Of a stretch of 64,000 bases of DNA, positions 32,452-44,496 are shown piece by piece. The notes under the pieces were generated by a model. That model was not told the origin of the DNA and ran no database searches. It saw nothing but the letters and a program-made list of their open reading frames with translations. Location: NCBI GenBank assembly GCA_048213135.1, contig PS015049.1, positions 128,422-192,421 of the forward strand, written 5' to 3'. Every line of letters begins with the position of its first letter. Positions within the stretch are counted from its first letter, which is position 1. This DNA is from Reclinomonas americana ATCC 50394. Its lineage: Eukaryota; Jakobida; Jakobea; Jakobida. Made by a program: the position numbers and the translations under genes.

Positions 32452-35431
32452 ATGGCCGACGCCATTCTCAGTTGCGTTCTCTCATGCTTTCTTCGCTGCA
32501 CATAGACAGGCACCGCGTGGCAGTGAAAACGCAGGCGATTTCGTGTTGAATGTGTTGTGCATGTTGGGTCATGTCCACACACTTGTCTCTCTCACTCACT
32601 TGCTTGTGTGCGTGTGTGCGTGTGTGCAGTCACGTATGGCGCATTGTCGCTGATGGCCGTGACCATTGTGGTCATTGGATGCCGGAACTTGCAGAAGCAG
32701 GTGGTGAGTTGCACACTGTTGATTGTCTCCTGTCTCTCTTCCTGTCTCTCTGTGCGTGTGAGAGTGAGAGAAGAGAGTGTGTGTGTGTGTGAGAGAGAGA
32801 GAGCTGGAGAAGAACGAGAGCGGGAAAGCGAATGAGTTGGTGACTTTGGTCAGTTTGGGCATTGACTTCAACTGGCCTCCGCCCGTGCGTGTTGTCGCAC
32901 GAGTGAGACAGTGATGCACTTAGAAGAAGCAGCATTCAGAGCGCACACGACGTGTGTGATTGCAGTTGTCACAATTGAACACGTGTTACAGGTCGAAAAA
33001 GTCGACTCGTCACAAGCATGGCAGTTCCCGTTTGTGGGCGCAGCGGTGCTTCTCGGTCTGTTCCTGCTGTTCCGGTACTTGCCGCGTGAGTATGTGAATC
33101 TGGTGCTGGGCACGTTATTCTGCGTGCTGGGCATTCCCTCGTTGGCGGCGGCCTTGACGCCGCTTGTCGCCAAGCTCGGTCTGCCGGATAAGTCGGAGCG
33201 GGAGTTTGCGTTGTTGGGTGAGTGGGGGATAGGGGAAAGGAGGAGGGGGAAAGGGGGATAAGGGAGAAGGGGACAGAGAGGAGGAGAAGGGAGGTGATGT
33301 GGGGGAGTGAGGAGAATGATGGCCTCTTGTCAGCATGGTACCCACGTGTGGTTGTTGGACTGATGTGACGATTGGCTTCACCATTCTCGTTCTGTTGTGT
33401 GCGACGGTTGCAGGAGGGTGGAGAGGGAGGAGGATGCAGGAGAAGATGAGACAGAAGAGTGGGGTGTCTTCCTACTTCATCGCTCACGATGGCACTGCGC
33501 CATCATGCGCGCTTTTGCTTGTGTGAGTGACATTCCAGCTGTGTTAACCTGTCAGTGATGAAGGGAAGAGTGAGAGGCAAGATAATCTTTCAACTCGACG
33601 ACACTGCACCATCGAGTGTGTTCTACATGTGTGAACCTGTCATTGTTGAGAGCAAAGAGTGAGAGGGCGACGACAGTTGTTCAACTCGATGGTACTGCAC
33701 CCTTCGGTGGGTTCTAATTTGTGCAACACGAGTGAGGTGTGAACCTGTCAGTGTTGAGAGCAAGGAGTGATAGGGCGACGACAGTTGTTCAACTCGATGG
33801 TATTGCACCCTTCGGTGTGTTCTAGTTTGTGCAATACGGGTGTGCACCTGTCAGTGATGAGAGGGAAGAGCGAGAGGCGACAACAGTCTTACAACTCTAT
33901 GAGATTCTGGACGTGTGTGCTTGTCGACGAGTGAGAATTGTGGTGTACCTCTCTTCATGATGAGCACCTGGAGGGATTCATATGCAGTTGAATTTCGGTA
34001 TGAGCAACATCCTCTTCCTCCCTCTCATTTATCCACATCCACCAGGTGTCGAGTTCGACCTGTCTGCCGCCGGCATTGTCAGCTTGCTGTTGGCCTGCGC
34101 CGTCTCCATCACCTACATGGTCACGAAGAACTGGCTGGCCAACAACATTTTTGGCTTTGGCGTCTCTGGTATGAACAGCCTCATCTCCTCCTCTCCTCCT
34201 CTTCTCCTCCTCTTCTCCTCATTCCCGCCCACCTCACAGTTGTGTACATTGGCGTCATTTCGCTCGAGTCGTTCAAGGTCTCGATCATTCTTCTCAGCGG
34301 CCTCTTCATCTACGACATTGTGATGGTGTTCGGCACGCCACTGATGGTCACCGTCGCCAAGAACTTTGACGCGCCCATCAAGCTGCTCTTCCCGCGCAAC
34401 GTGCTGGCACCCATCTCCGAGTGGCAGTTCTCCATGCTGGGCCTGGGCGACATTGTGATTCCCGGCCTGTTCATTGCACAGATGCGCAGACTCGACGACC
34501 ACCTGCGCGCGGCCAATCCCAAGCGCGGCAACACGTACTACAATGCCACGCTCGGCGGCTACATTTTCGGATTGTTCCTGACCATGCTGGTGATGCATGT
34601 GTTCCAGAAGCCGCAGGTGGGTGGAGTGGCAAGGGAGGGCAAGGAGAAGTGACATCTTGCTGTCGCGTGGGGGTGATCGAGTCAGCATTCTCTTATTTCG
34701 CCATTGGCTGCTCACTTGTGCACGCCTCATCGTCCAGGCTGACTCATCACTCATTCAGAGTCTGCTTGTGGAGCGGGCGTCTCTTTCAGTCTTTCCCTCC
34801 AGCACGTCTCATTGTCAACAGTCTCTGTCTTTTCCGTCGTGCATCTCGCTGGTATCTCTCTTTTTCTCAGTGTGCGTTCACTGTCCCTCTTCCGTTTGCC
34901 TTCTCTCTTTGTCTCGCCCTGTGCTTTCGCCGTTTCCCTCATTCGCATGTCTCTTTCATCCAGGCAGATTCATTCTTGTACGCGTGCATTCGTTGCCGCA
35001 GTCATTGATTTCGCTTGTCTCCACTCTGCCGTCTCGGCCTGTGCATTCACCGTGTCTCTCGCCTCAGCCAGCAGGCTCATTCATGCCTATCCGCATGCAT
35101 TCACGCACTGTCTCTTTCTGATGCGGGCGTCTTTGCCTGCGTTCGCTTTGTCCCTCTCCTCATCCGGGCGCACTCTTTCCCCTGCTTTCATCTCACCTCA
35201 CTCCCTCTCCATCCCTCCCCACAGCCTGCGCTTCTGTACCTCGTCCCCTGCATCATCATCTTCTCCCTCGGCAACGCCATTGTGCGCGGCGAGCTGAAGA
35301 TGCTGTGGGGCTACGTGGAGACATCGACCGAGGTGATTGACGACACCAAGAAGGACGAGAAGAAGGCCGAGGCCGTGGAGGGCGCCACTGCCGCCGCCGC
35401 CGTCGCCGCCGAGTCGAAGAAGGATAAGTGA
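32452..35431 (+). CDS. HM13: Signal peptide peptidase (intramembrane aspartyl protease)
   Basis: Exons 32452-32470, 32630-32700, 32992-33217, 34046-34168, 34240-34616 and 35225-35431 join in phase to about 340 residues. SPP cleaves signal peptides and other type II membrane segments within the ER membrane. All three family signatures are present: the YD active-site motif in SGLFIYDIVMVFG, the GxGD motif in MLGLGDIVIPG, and the PAL motif in QPALLYLVP. Other conserved blocks are PREYVNLVLG, VTKNWLANNIFGFG and MVTVAKNFDAPIKLLFPR. Multiple hydrophobic spans and a Lys/Glu-rich cytosolic tail ending ESKKDK are as in orthologues, though with no obvious KKXX. The first exon is only 19 nt. The intron 33218-34045 holds a tandem repeat, and 34617-35224 is CT-rich. 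Confidence 0.95.
33545..33905. repeat. Tandem repeat, four copies, 88-108 bp, intronic
   Basis: Copies begin near 33546, 33634, 33742 and 33845 with aacctgtcagtg-type sequence, followed by a GA-rich stretch, gttgttcaactcgatgg, and cccttcggtg. Copies 2 and 3 are the most similar. The array lies in the third intron of the signal peptide peptidase gene. Confidence 0.8.
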
Positions 35432-35647
35432 TGAGGGAGGAAGCGTAAACAGTGAGAGGTGGTATAGCGCACAATGAAGAAGAAAAAAAGAAATTAACCC
35501 AAACGTCAACGAATGGAGCGCAGATAACTAATGTACGTTGGTTCTCGTGGCGGCATACACGCACACGGGTGAAAAATGGGGGGAAAAGGTGGGGATCAGA
35601 TTAGCAGTTAAAGAAACACAGACACACACAAGAAAACAACTGTGTGC

Positions 35648-36481
35648 TTATGCCGAAGGCGGCGCCTTGACGACCTCAAACTCGACCGTGATGGCCGCAT
35701 AGTCGTCGACATCAATGCCGGCCTGGAGCACGTCGCCGACCTTGATCGGCCCCACACCCGACGGCGTGCCAGTGAGGATCAAATCGCCCTCCTCCAGCGT
35801 CACATGCCGACTGATGGAGGAGATGAGCTGCGGCACGGAGAAGATCATCTCACGCGTGGTCTCCGCCTGTCGCGGTCCATTGTTGACATTGAGCCAGATG
35901 CGCACGTTTTGCGGGTTCGGGATCATGCTCGGCGGCAGCATGTTCTTGCTGACTCCGCAAAACGTGTCGGCGCCCTTGGCCAGCGCCCAAGGAAGCCCCT
36001 GCTTCTTGGCATCGTTCTGCCACTGCCGCGAGGTCACATCGATCGCGCATACGTAGCCTGCAACGGACTGGCATTAGAGAGACTTGTTTTCCACAAGTTG
36101 TCTTCTGTTTGAGTGCGTGTTTACCTGCAACGTGTGACATGGCATCGGCGGGCTTGATGTTCTTCCCGATGCGGCTAATGACGACTCCCAGCTCGACCTC
36201 GTGATGCAGCTCAGTGAGGCCCTCGGGGAGGAGAATGTGCGGAGGGCGCGCATCGTGTTTCGGGTCCGACAGCAGGTACGACGAGGGCGGCTTGAAGAAG
36301 AACTGCACGTCGGTGGGCACAGGGTTGTTCAACTCCGCGGCGTGGCTGCATGAGTGGAAAGAGTGAGTGAGAGAGAGAGGGAGAGTCAATGAGTGTGTGT
36401 GTGTGTGCATACTCACGCGCGGTAGTTGCGCAGCACGCCAATGATCTTGGAGCCGGGTCGGATCCACAGTGGGTATCGCAT
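35648..36481 (-). CDS. FAHD1: FAHD1-type fumarylacetoacetate hydrolase family protein
   Basis: Exons 36481-36417, 36345-36125 and 36057-35648 join to about 231 residues. FAHD1 is a mitochondrial or cytosolic acylpyruvase/oxaloacetate decarboxylase. Family blocks seen: SKIIGVLRNYRAHAAEL, QFFFKPPSSY, LHHEVELGVVISR (metal-binding Glu residues), GYVCAIDVTSRQWQ, GLPWALAKGADTF, MIFSVPQLISSISR and LEEGDLILTGTPSGVGP. The length matches the roughly 220-residue family. The chosen ATG (MRYPLWIRPGSK) leaves no obvious mitochondrial presequence. Divergent from TBC1D31 with 432 bp between starts. Confidence 0.93.
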
Positions 36482-36913
36482 GTGTGTGTGAGAGTGTGTG
36501 TGTGAGAGGAGGGAGAGGAGAGGGGAAAGAGGTGCGCGAATGCGGCGGGAAATTGGTGGTGCAGCAGTCGCCGCCTTGTCGGACAAATCGCTCTCCACTC
36601 TCTCAACTCCGTGCAGGTGCGAGCGTGTGGGAAGAGCTGCGATGCAAGGAGGCTTGTGGAGAGAGACATGGTTTGTGAAAAACAAACCATCGTTGCATGC
36701 GAACAACTTCACATAATGAAATGTCGACGTCCACGTGCTTTTCTTGCGCTTGCTGAATGATTGCATCTTGCCCTCCTTGGCCTCCCACTCACCCACATAC
36801 AACTGGCGCTGTTCGTCGATGATCTCACGAACTTCGCGCAATGAGTCGATATCGACTCGGCACGCCCGTTACTCGATCAATTTTTCACGCGGGAAGCGAG
36901 AGAAAGAGAGAGA
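36482..36913. promoter_or_regulatory. Shared upstream region of FAHD1 and TBC1D31
   Basis: Separates two head-to-head genes. It holds a GT/GA repeat near 36482-36530. A minus-strand open stretch at 36841-36796 (MREVREIIDEQRQLYV before gtgagt) could be a small exon but has no partner. Confidence 0.4.
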
Positions 36914-39900
36914 ATGGTCCACCTCACCGTTCTCTCCAGCCACACCAAGGCGCATGGCGCGCTCTTCCCGGTACCCTGTTTCCCCCTTACTCAATGCGTT
37001 GAATCACTCGTCTGTGCGCTGACGCACGCGCAAACACAGACACCAAGTCGCATTCGTGTGAAGGAACCCGATGGTCTCATGCTGGTCCTCCAAAGCGCAG
37101 CACCGCACACGAGAGTTGCGTCACGCTCTACCTTACTCACTGTTACACCACACTCACCCACTCCTTCGCTTGTCACACAATCACACATTTCCTTCCTCCT
37201 CCATTCCCTCCTTCCTTGACTCCTCTTTCCCTTCTTCCTTCCCTCCCACACTCTCCTTCCTTCTCTTTCCCTCCCTCCCTCCCCACCCCTTCTCCCTCTC
37301 CCCCCTCTCACTTCCCCCTGCTGCAGCCGGAGACGCAGCTCGGCGAACCATCATACTTTGTGTCGTTCTGCGTGGACGCCTCGGGCAAGCATGCGAGTGT
37401 GCTCGACTCGCGCGGCAATGTGTTCTCGTTGTACTTTGAGGAGAATCGTTTTGCATTGATGTCGCGATGTGGAGGCGGAGGCGGAGTGCTCGTGCAGTAC
37501 GCCAGCAGCCAGAAGCCACTGGTGTTGGTGGCACTGCGCAAGTTGTGTTGCACCCTTGCATTCACCATATCTCTTACTCTCCCAGTCTCTGACACGCAAA
37601 GCACAGCTTGCAAGTGCACCTGTACAATGCCATTTCACGCAACTTGGAGGCCACGCTGGTCGGCCTCACTGGCAGCCCGCGCTCGATCTTCTCACACCCC
37701 GATGGAAGCATGTTTGGCCTGTGCAGGTGTGCTTGCTTCTCCTGCCCACCCCCGTCGCCTCCCCTCAACCATTCCTCGCCGCGCAGCAACCATGAAATCG
37801 TGTTGTGGGAGTGCATTCCGAGCTGGCGGCGTGTGGCCATTCTGCGCCGCTCGGTCCGTGCACCCGGCCTGACGCATGCCACATACGATCCACTCGGTCG
37901 TGTGCTGGTCGTGGTCAATGCGCGCGTGTCGCGCATCTTTCTCCTCGACACGCACTCGTTGAGTGTGATTGGTGTGCTTGAACCGTGGGGTGCCGACATG
38001 GAGGGCACCGGTGACGAGAATGATGCCGAGCGTCGTTCCATTGGCAGCGCGTCTGCGACGGGTGCACGCACCGGTGGCGCCACACGCAAGCGCCGTCCAG
38101 GAGACTACCCCGCCGATGTGCTCACCACGTGTGCTTTCTCCTCCGACGGCAAGCTGCTGGCCGCCGGCGGCAAGTCCACCCGACTGTACGTGTGGGAGTA
38201 CGACACGTTCAACTTGCTGAAGATTGTCGACGTGCCACACGTGGCGGTGGGCACGGCGCAGATTCAGTTCTCGCGCGACTCGCAGGTGCGACAGGGGCAA
38301 AGAGTTGGTGCTGCTCAGCAGGAGTCTGTTTACCGACCTCCCTATCTGTTGCAGACCATGTTCTTGTTGGGTCTGGATGGCGCGTTGCGAGCAGTGAGCG
38401 CGTCCTCCTTCAAGATCGAGTTCGAGCTCAGCCTGCCACACGCAGTTGCGCACTGGGCATTCTGCCAGACATACACGCTGCGCTTCGCTTCCGCTCATCC
38501 TCCGTCAAACACCATTGCAGAGTATCATTCAGTTCGAGCTGCAACCGAGCATGGAGCGCATGCTCTTTTGCTTGTTGTCGTCTGGCGAGCTATACTTGTA
38601 CGACGTGGAGGTGGCGCGCACGAATTATCAAAAAGTGCTGCGAGCGCGCAACGTACAAGGCGACACGTTCCTCACGGTGCGATCGCCGGTGCGCGACGAG
38701 GACGAGACGCCGGATCTGTCGCGCTTGCTCAGCCCCGAGTTGTTTGCGCAAGTGCGTTCTGCGTTGTTTTCTCTTCCGTCTCTCCTTCTTCCCTCTCATT
38801 CACACGACACAGGCCACCGCGGAAGCACGCGGAATGCGCACTCCGCCCACCCCGAACACACTCAAGCAGTGGCTGCCCAAGAGCGATGCCGGTCCAGGCG
38901 ACGGNNNNNNNNNNNNNNNNNNNNNNNNNNNNNNNNNNNNNNNNNNNNNNNNNNNNNNNNNNNNNNNNNNNNNNNNNNNNNNNNNNNNNNNNNNNNNNNN
39001 NNNNNNNNNNNNNNNNNNNNNNNNNNNNNNNNNNNNNNNNNNNNNNNNNNNNNNNNNNNNNNNNNNNNNNNNNNNNNNNNNNNNNNNNNNNNNNNNNNNN
39101 NNNNNNNNNNNNNNNNNNNNNNNNNNNNNNNNNNNNNNNNNNNNNNNNNNNNNNNNNNNNNNNNNNNNNNNNNNNNNNNNNNNNNNNNNNNNNNNNNNNN
39201 NNNNNNNNNNNNNNNNNNNNNNNNNNNNNNNNNNNNNNNNNNNNNNNNNNNNNNNNNNNNNNNNNNNNNNNNNNNNNNNNNNNNNNNNNNNNNNNNNNNN
39301 NNNNNNNNNNNNNNNNNNNNNNNNNNNNNNNNNNNNNNNNNNNNNNNNNNNNNNNNNNNNNNNNNNNNNNNNNNNNNNNNNNNNNNNNNNNNNNNNNNNN
39401 NNNNNNNNNNNNNNNNNNNNNNNNNNNNNNNNNNNNNNNNNNNNNNNNNNNNNNNNNNNNNNNNNNNNNNNNNNNNNNNNNNNNNNNNNNNNNNNNNNNN
39501 NNNNNNNNNNNNNNNNNNNNNNNNNNNNNNNNNNNNNNNNNNNNNNNNNNNNNNNNNNNNNNNNNNNNNNNNNNNNNNNNNAGGGTTCTCTCCGCGCTGT
39601 CGTGGTGGACACCGCTGCTCTCCGAGGTGGCCTTCCTGCCCGAGTTGGTGTATCCGTTTGTGGAACTGTTCTCCGGCAGTGTCCTGGATGCGTTCGAGTG
39701 CTCCGCCGCCTTTATCATGAACTGGTGCCGCTACTACTTTGAGTATTGGCCGGCGGCGCCGGTGGACATGATGCACTTTGTGGCCGACTGTCTCCACGTC
39801 TACGACCCCGAGCTGTTTGCGCACTTGGATATCCTGCGCTGCTCACCGGAGGACACGGCGTGGCCGCTATTCCGCACCTCCATGTCGGAGGTGCTGTCGC

Positions 39901-42900
39901 GCGGCGAGTGGCTCCAACTCTTTGATCACGGTGCGCAACAACAACAACACGCTCCATATGTTTGACGAAACTCACCACTCTCGCTTCCGGCCGCAGTAAT
40001 GAGCAACGAACCGCTGTTCTTCTCGTGCGTGGTGGTGGCGTACCACTTGCAGTTCCGGGCGGCGGTTCTGCAAATGCGCGAGCGGGAGCAGATTTCGCGT
40101 TTCTTCCGTCAAGTGAATCCCGTCGACCTGTCAAAGGTGATTGCGCGTGCCATGCGCATCCATCGCGAGATGCGACCGGTGGTGTGCGACGCTCCCGGCG
40201 GCTACCTGCGTGACTTGGGNNNNNNNNNNNNNNNNNNNNTGCCTTCCGGCCCCTCACGCGCGAAGTCTATCCGCCCTTCCACCACTACCCACAGCACGTG
40301 GTCGACTATCACGTCAAGCAGCGTGAGCGATTGCGACGGGAAGAGGAGGAGCTGCTGGCCAAGCGGTGCGACGTCATGTGTTTATGAGTACGGCACACCT
40401 TATCCTTCCCTCACCGTCTGACGTGCGTGCAGTGCCACTGTGCAAGACATTCAACGACGCGCTGCTTCGCTGGAGGTGGAGGAGCGATCGTGGCGAGCTC
40501 GCCAGCGCGCGTTGCAGGTTGCAGAGCAGCAGGCGCGCGATCAGGCTGCCGTGGTCGACTCCAATATGCTGGCGGAGCGCGAACGGTCAGGCTCGCCACA
40601 TGCACCGCGTCCACATTTACAACTGCGCTGACACTTTGTCCCTCCTCGCAGCATGGACTTGGTGGAGCGACAGGCTCGTATTGAACAGCTCGAGGCCATG
40701 CGTCGGGCCACCGAGGCCGCGGCCAGCTACCGAGAGGAGTCGCTGAGACGGGGCGTTTCCGAGCAGGGTGAGTGTGTTGCCTTGTTTTTGTCTGCTCCTT
40801 GCTCTTCACCTGACTGACACCTCCCCCCAGTGAATGCACATATCGAGTCGACGGCGGCACGTCTGGCGTACGAGAGAGACAAGCTGCAGACGGAAAAGTC
40901 TCTGCGTGCCGCCGAGCTGGCCACACAGCAGCGGTGGGAGGAGGAGCACCGACGTCGCGAGGAGGAGTTGTTCCAGCGGCAGCTGGTGAACGATGTGGAG
41001 GCGCGCAAGCGTCGTCTGGAGACCGAGCACGACATGCTGGAGCATCAGCGGCGTGCGGAGGAAGAGGAGCGCATTCGTTCACGAGACTTGCACCGCGAGC
41101 GCAAGGAACGCATGCTGTCGCTTGAGGAGCGCCTGCAGCGCAAGCGCGAGGTGGAGCTCAAGTTGCAGATGCACGAACTCGATGCACAGGTGCGTGAGCG
41201 CTACGCTCACTGTCGCCTTTGTTGTGATGCATGACTCACATGAGTGTCTGCAGCTGCAACGCGACATGGCGGAGCGTGAGCGCCGTCTGCGTGAACTGGA
41301 GGACCGCCACTCTCTGCTGATGGATGAGGACGCCGAGCGGCGGCTGGAACTGGACCGCGCGCGCAGTCGTGCCGACGAGCTGGCGATGCAGGAGATCTCG
41401 GTCAAGGCCAGCGACCGTTTGCGAATTGAGGAGTCGGGCCGTGCACACGAATTCGACGAAGGTGCGCGCCTGCTGGCCGAGCAAATGGAGAGGCAAAAGA
41501 AGGTGAGTTGTTGCAAAACAAGTGTGTTTGGAGGCGGAGAACGCACGCTGAACATCTGTGCGAGTCACAGAGGATTGCAGAGTTGGAGGTCCTGCGCAGC
41601 CGCGGTCGCATTCAGGAGGAGCTGCTGAGTCGCGTGCGCGCAGAGGAGGAGTCGGCGCTGCGCGAGGAGCGCCGTCTGCAACAAATGTTGTTGGAGATGG
41701 ACAATGCTCGGCGGCAGGCGCGTGTCGACGAGTGGGAGCTGGATGCACGAGAGCATGCCACAAAGGTACATTTATGTGGTGATCGTTACGGTGGTGAATT
41801 TTATTGTCACTCATCTATCTATCGCTGTTGCTCCACCCCCAGAGTCAACTCGACCTGCAACGACAGCTGCACCAGACGGCAGATCAGATCTTGATCGAGG
41901 AACGCCAGCGCTTCAACGTGCTGCGCCAGCACCTGGACGAGCGCATGGAGGATGATCTGGCGGTGCACACCATTCGGCAGCCACGGCATCGACACGGCCA
42001 CGTGGATGTCGGGAGCCCGGCCACCGACGACGAGTTTGAGCGACCGCTGCGAGAGGCCGTACATGCTGCCGAGCGTGCACAACTGGAGCGTGATCGGTCG
42101 GACTTGGAGCGACGCCATCGCGAGTTCCTGGACCGCATCGATACTCTCGGACGGTCGCACACGCTTGGTCGCACCTCGGCGTCGGATCGCGACCGACCAC
42201 GCATGGAGTCGCCGGCACCGCTGGTGGGCGGCAGCAGTTTCTCTGCCGAGCACCCTGCCCTGTCGGCCATTCGTGAGACGCTGCGACGCGAGTACGGCTC
42301 GGAAGTGTCGACGATGACCACACCCTCCGGCACCGCCACACCCTCGTCGGGCGGCACCATGTCGTCGCCTTCGTTGACTCCGCCCTCCTCCTCCAGCAGC
42401 AACAGCAGCAGCACTACCAACACCAGTCGCAGTGGATCGGGCAACGACCGCTCCACTCCCGGCAGCGGTAGCAGCAGCAGCAGCAGTGGCAGCGGTAACG
42501 ATCGCGGACGAAGACGTGGAACCGATTCTTCGTCACCGTCACCACCGCCACCGCGCGTGATGGAACAGTTGGCGCGTCACTTTGCCGAGCGTCGCACCGC
42601 GACATCGCACTTGCTGGAGCGCACCGCCGAAGCCGAATCGGCAGCCGGCCGCCGACAAGCAGCAGCAGTAGCCGAAGAAGAGGAGCAGCAGCGGCAGCAA
42701 CAGGACTTGTCGCGTACCATGCGACGACCGGTCTCGTCCGGTCGCAGCGAGATGGTGGAGGCCTCGAGGCGAAGGGTGAGTGTTGGTGACGGTGATGACG
42801 ATGAAAGTGTGCAAAAAGCTCATATATATGTGTGGTGACGACTGCAGGCGAGTGCCGCCACAACGACAACCACCACAACGGCATCGTCGTCGTCCGTGTC

Positions 42901-43093
42901 GCGGAGAGCGACCGTCGGCGTCTCATCGTCGTCGTCGCTCATTTCGTCGACGGCCACCGAGTCGCACGACTCATACCTCAAGGACCTGCAAGCGGAGGCC
43001 TCCGACGTCATTCGCAAGCACCGCCACTCGCGAGGCATCTTGCAAGGCGCACCGGCAGGCGAGAGCACCATGACACGCGTGTCGCCGCCGTGA
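36914..43093 (+). CDS. TBC1D31: TBC1D31 (WDR67) homologue: WD40, TBC domain, long coiled coil
   Basis: Exons 36914-36970, 37040-37114, 37327-37541, 37607-37735, 37787-38285, 38355-38444, 38521-38751, 38813 into gap, gap to 39930, 39997-40219, 40240-40365, 40433-40585, 40652-40767, 40831-41189, 41253-41502, 41571-41765, 41843-42775 and 42847-43093. TBC1D31 is a centriolar-satellite/ciliogenesis scaffold with a TBC domain lacking Rab-GAP catalytic residues. The N-terminal WD repeats show SVLDSRGNVFSLYFEENRF, LAAGGKSTRLYVWEYD and FLLGLDGALRAVS. The TBC part shows FIMNWCRYYFEYWPAAPVDM, SEVLSRGEWLQLFDH and SNEPLFFSCVVVAYHLQFR. Downstream YPPFHHYPQHVVDYHVKQRE matches the family junction into the coiled coil. 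Most of the rest is Glu/Arg-rich coil, then a Ser/Thr-rich tail and a short conserved end (HDSYLKDLQAEASDVIRKHR). The 677-N gap removes the WD/TBC linker. Confidence 0.9.
38905..39581. other. Assembly gap (677 N)
   Basis: Inside TBC1D31, between the WD40 region and the TBC domain. Confidence 0.95.
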
Positions 43094-43140
43094 GCACTCC
43101 GAGAGGAAATAGCAGCATGTAAAGGAACAGGTGTTTGTTT

Positions 43141-43903
43141 TCACTTCATGCTCTCGTGCGTCGGCTCTCTACCATCGGCGGGATACGCCGCAGCTGCGGC
43201 GGCCTCGGATACTGTCTGCGCAACCCACCATGTCATTCACTGGGCAAGAACAAGGCGAACAACGAGAAAGTTACCTGCACGGCGAGTGGATCGACACCGG
43301 GAAGCGACGACACGCGCAAGGCCAGAGAGCAACCAGAGCACATGAGCACTGTATCATCGATCGTACGTTGCCACCAGTGCTGCTGCTGCTGCTCCACCTC
43401 GCCATCGGAAGACGACGACGACGAAGATCGAGGAGACGAGGGCGCATCTTGCTCGGCCAACTCCTCTCTCCGCTCCTCCTCCTGCTCCGCACGCGCTGCT
43501 GCCTCCTTCAGCAAGTGCACTCGCTGCAGCTCATACGTCTCTCCACACCGACACGGCCACATCCACACCTCATCCAGCGGATTCCACAGCATCTCATGCA
43601 AAAACACCTCCTCATTCGCCTCCAGCTCATCCGCCGACGGATCTGCACATGAGAAACATAAGCAACGCATCTACATAACGAGCAAGGAGGCGGGAAAGCA
43701 GCACCTCCCGCAGGCAGCGCATCGTCGCTGGTGAGCCGCAGATAGGCCTCATGCAAACGTCGGAACTTGGCAGCTGGATCACTGCCGCTTGCATGTAATT
43801 GCCGATCAGGGTGCAAGTCGCGGGCAAGGCGGCGGTATGCTGAGCGGATCTCGGCCAGTGTGGCGGTGCGAGAGACGCCGAGAATGTCGTATGGTGATGA
43901 CAT
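43141..43903 (-). CDS. DPH4: DPH4/DNAJC24-type J-domain protein with CSL zinc finger
   Basis: Exons 43903-43705, 43642-43275 and 43215-43141 join to about 213 residues. DPH4 is the J-protein of diphthamide biosynthesis on elongation factor 2; its CSL zinc/iron-binding domain supports the Dph1-Dph2 step. The J domain is complete: SSPYDILGVSRTATLAEIRS, then YRRLARDLHPDRQ with the HPD motif. The DPH-type finger follows: EVFLHEMLWNPLDEVWMW, PCRCGETYEL (first Cys pair) and VLMCSGCSLALRV (second pair). A Glu-rich and Ser-rich insertion of roughly 45 residues separates the two Cys pairs, longer than usual. The last exon adds an Ala-rich tail (TVSEAAAAAAYP). Divergent from the HARE-HTH gene. Confidence 0.88.
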
Positions 43904-44496
43904 AAGTTCGAAGTTGGTGGTGGTGTCACTTGGGACATGATTTTCGCGCGCGATTTCGTGGTTCCTCACAAAAAAAGTGTGTGTTTGTGTGTGTGTGAAA
44001 GTGTGTGTGTGTGAGAGAGAGAGTGAGAGTGTGTGAGTGAGAGAGCGCAACGAGGAGGAGAAGAAAGGTGAGTGTGACAAATGTGTGACAAAAGTGTGTG
44101 TGAAAAGTGAGTGAGTGTGTGTGATGAGCGTAGAAAGAGTGTGTGTGTGCTAGTGGGTGTGTAAGTGTGTGTGAGAGTGTGTGTGTGTGTGTGAGGAACA
44201 AAATGTGAGAGTGTGAGAAAAAGTGAGTGATGAAAGTGTGTGAATGTGAGTGTGTGTATGAGTGTGTGTGTGAGTGTGTGTGTGAGAGAGAGAGAGAGAG
44301 ACAAGTGTGTGGAGTGTATCCCATGTGTTTGAGAATGTGATTGAGAAAGTACGTGTCGCGATTTGGTTCTTTTTTCTCAAACTCTTCTCTCACTCACACT
44401 CACTCTCACTCACTCTCACTCTCTCACTCTCTCTCTCTCTCTCACTCCCCTCACTCACTCACCCTCCCTCGACTCAGCACACAATCCGACAACAAT
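43904..44496. promoter_or_regulatory. Shared upstream region with GT/GA and CT repeats
   Basis: Between the divergent DPH4 and HARE-HTH genes. The first 400 bp are GT- and GA-rich on the plus strand (43975-44305); 44385-44465 is CA/CT-rich. This mirrors the pyrimidine richness expected upstream of each gene on its own coding strand. Confidence 0.5.

Noticed and set aside
33545-33905. Possible CRISPR-like or direct-repeat array
   Set aside because: Units are diverged along their whole length with no unique spacers, and the array lies in an intron of a eukaryotic gene.
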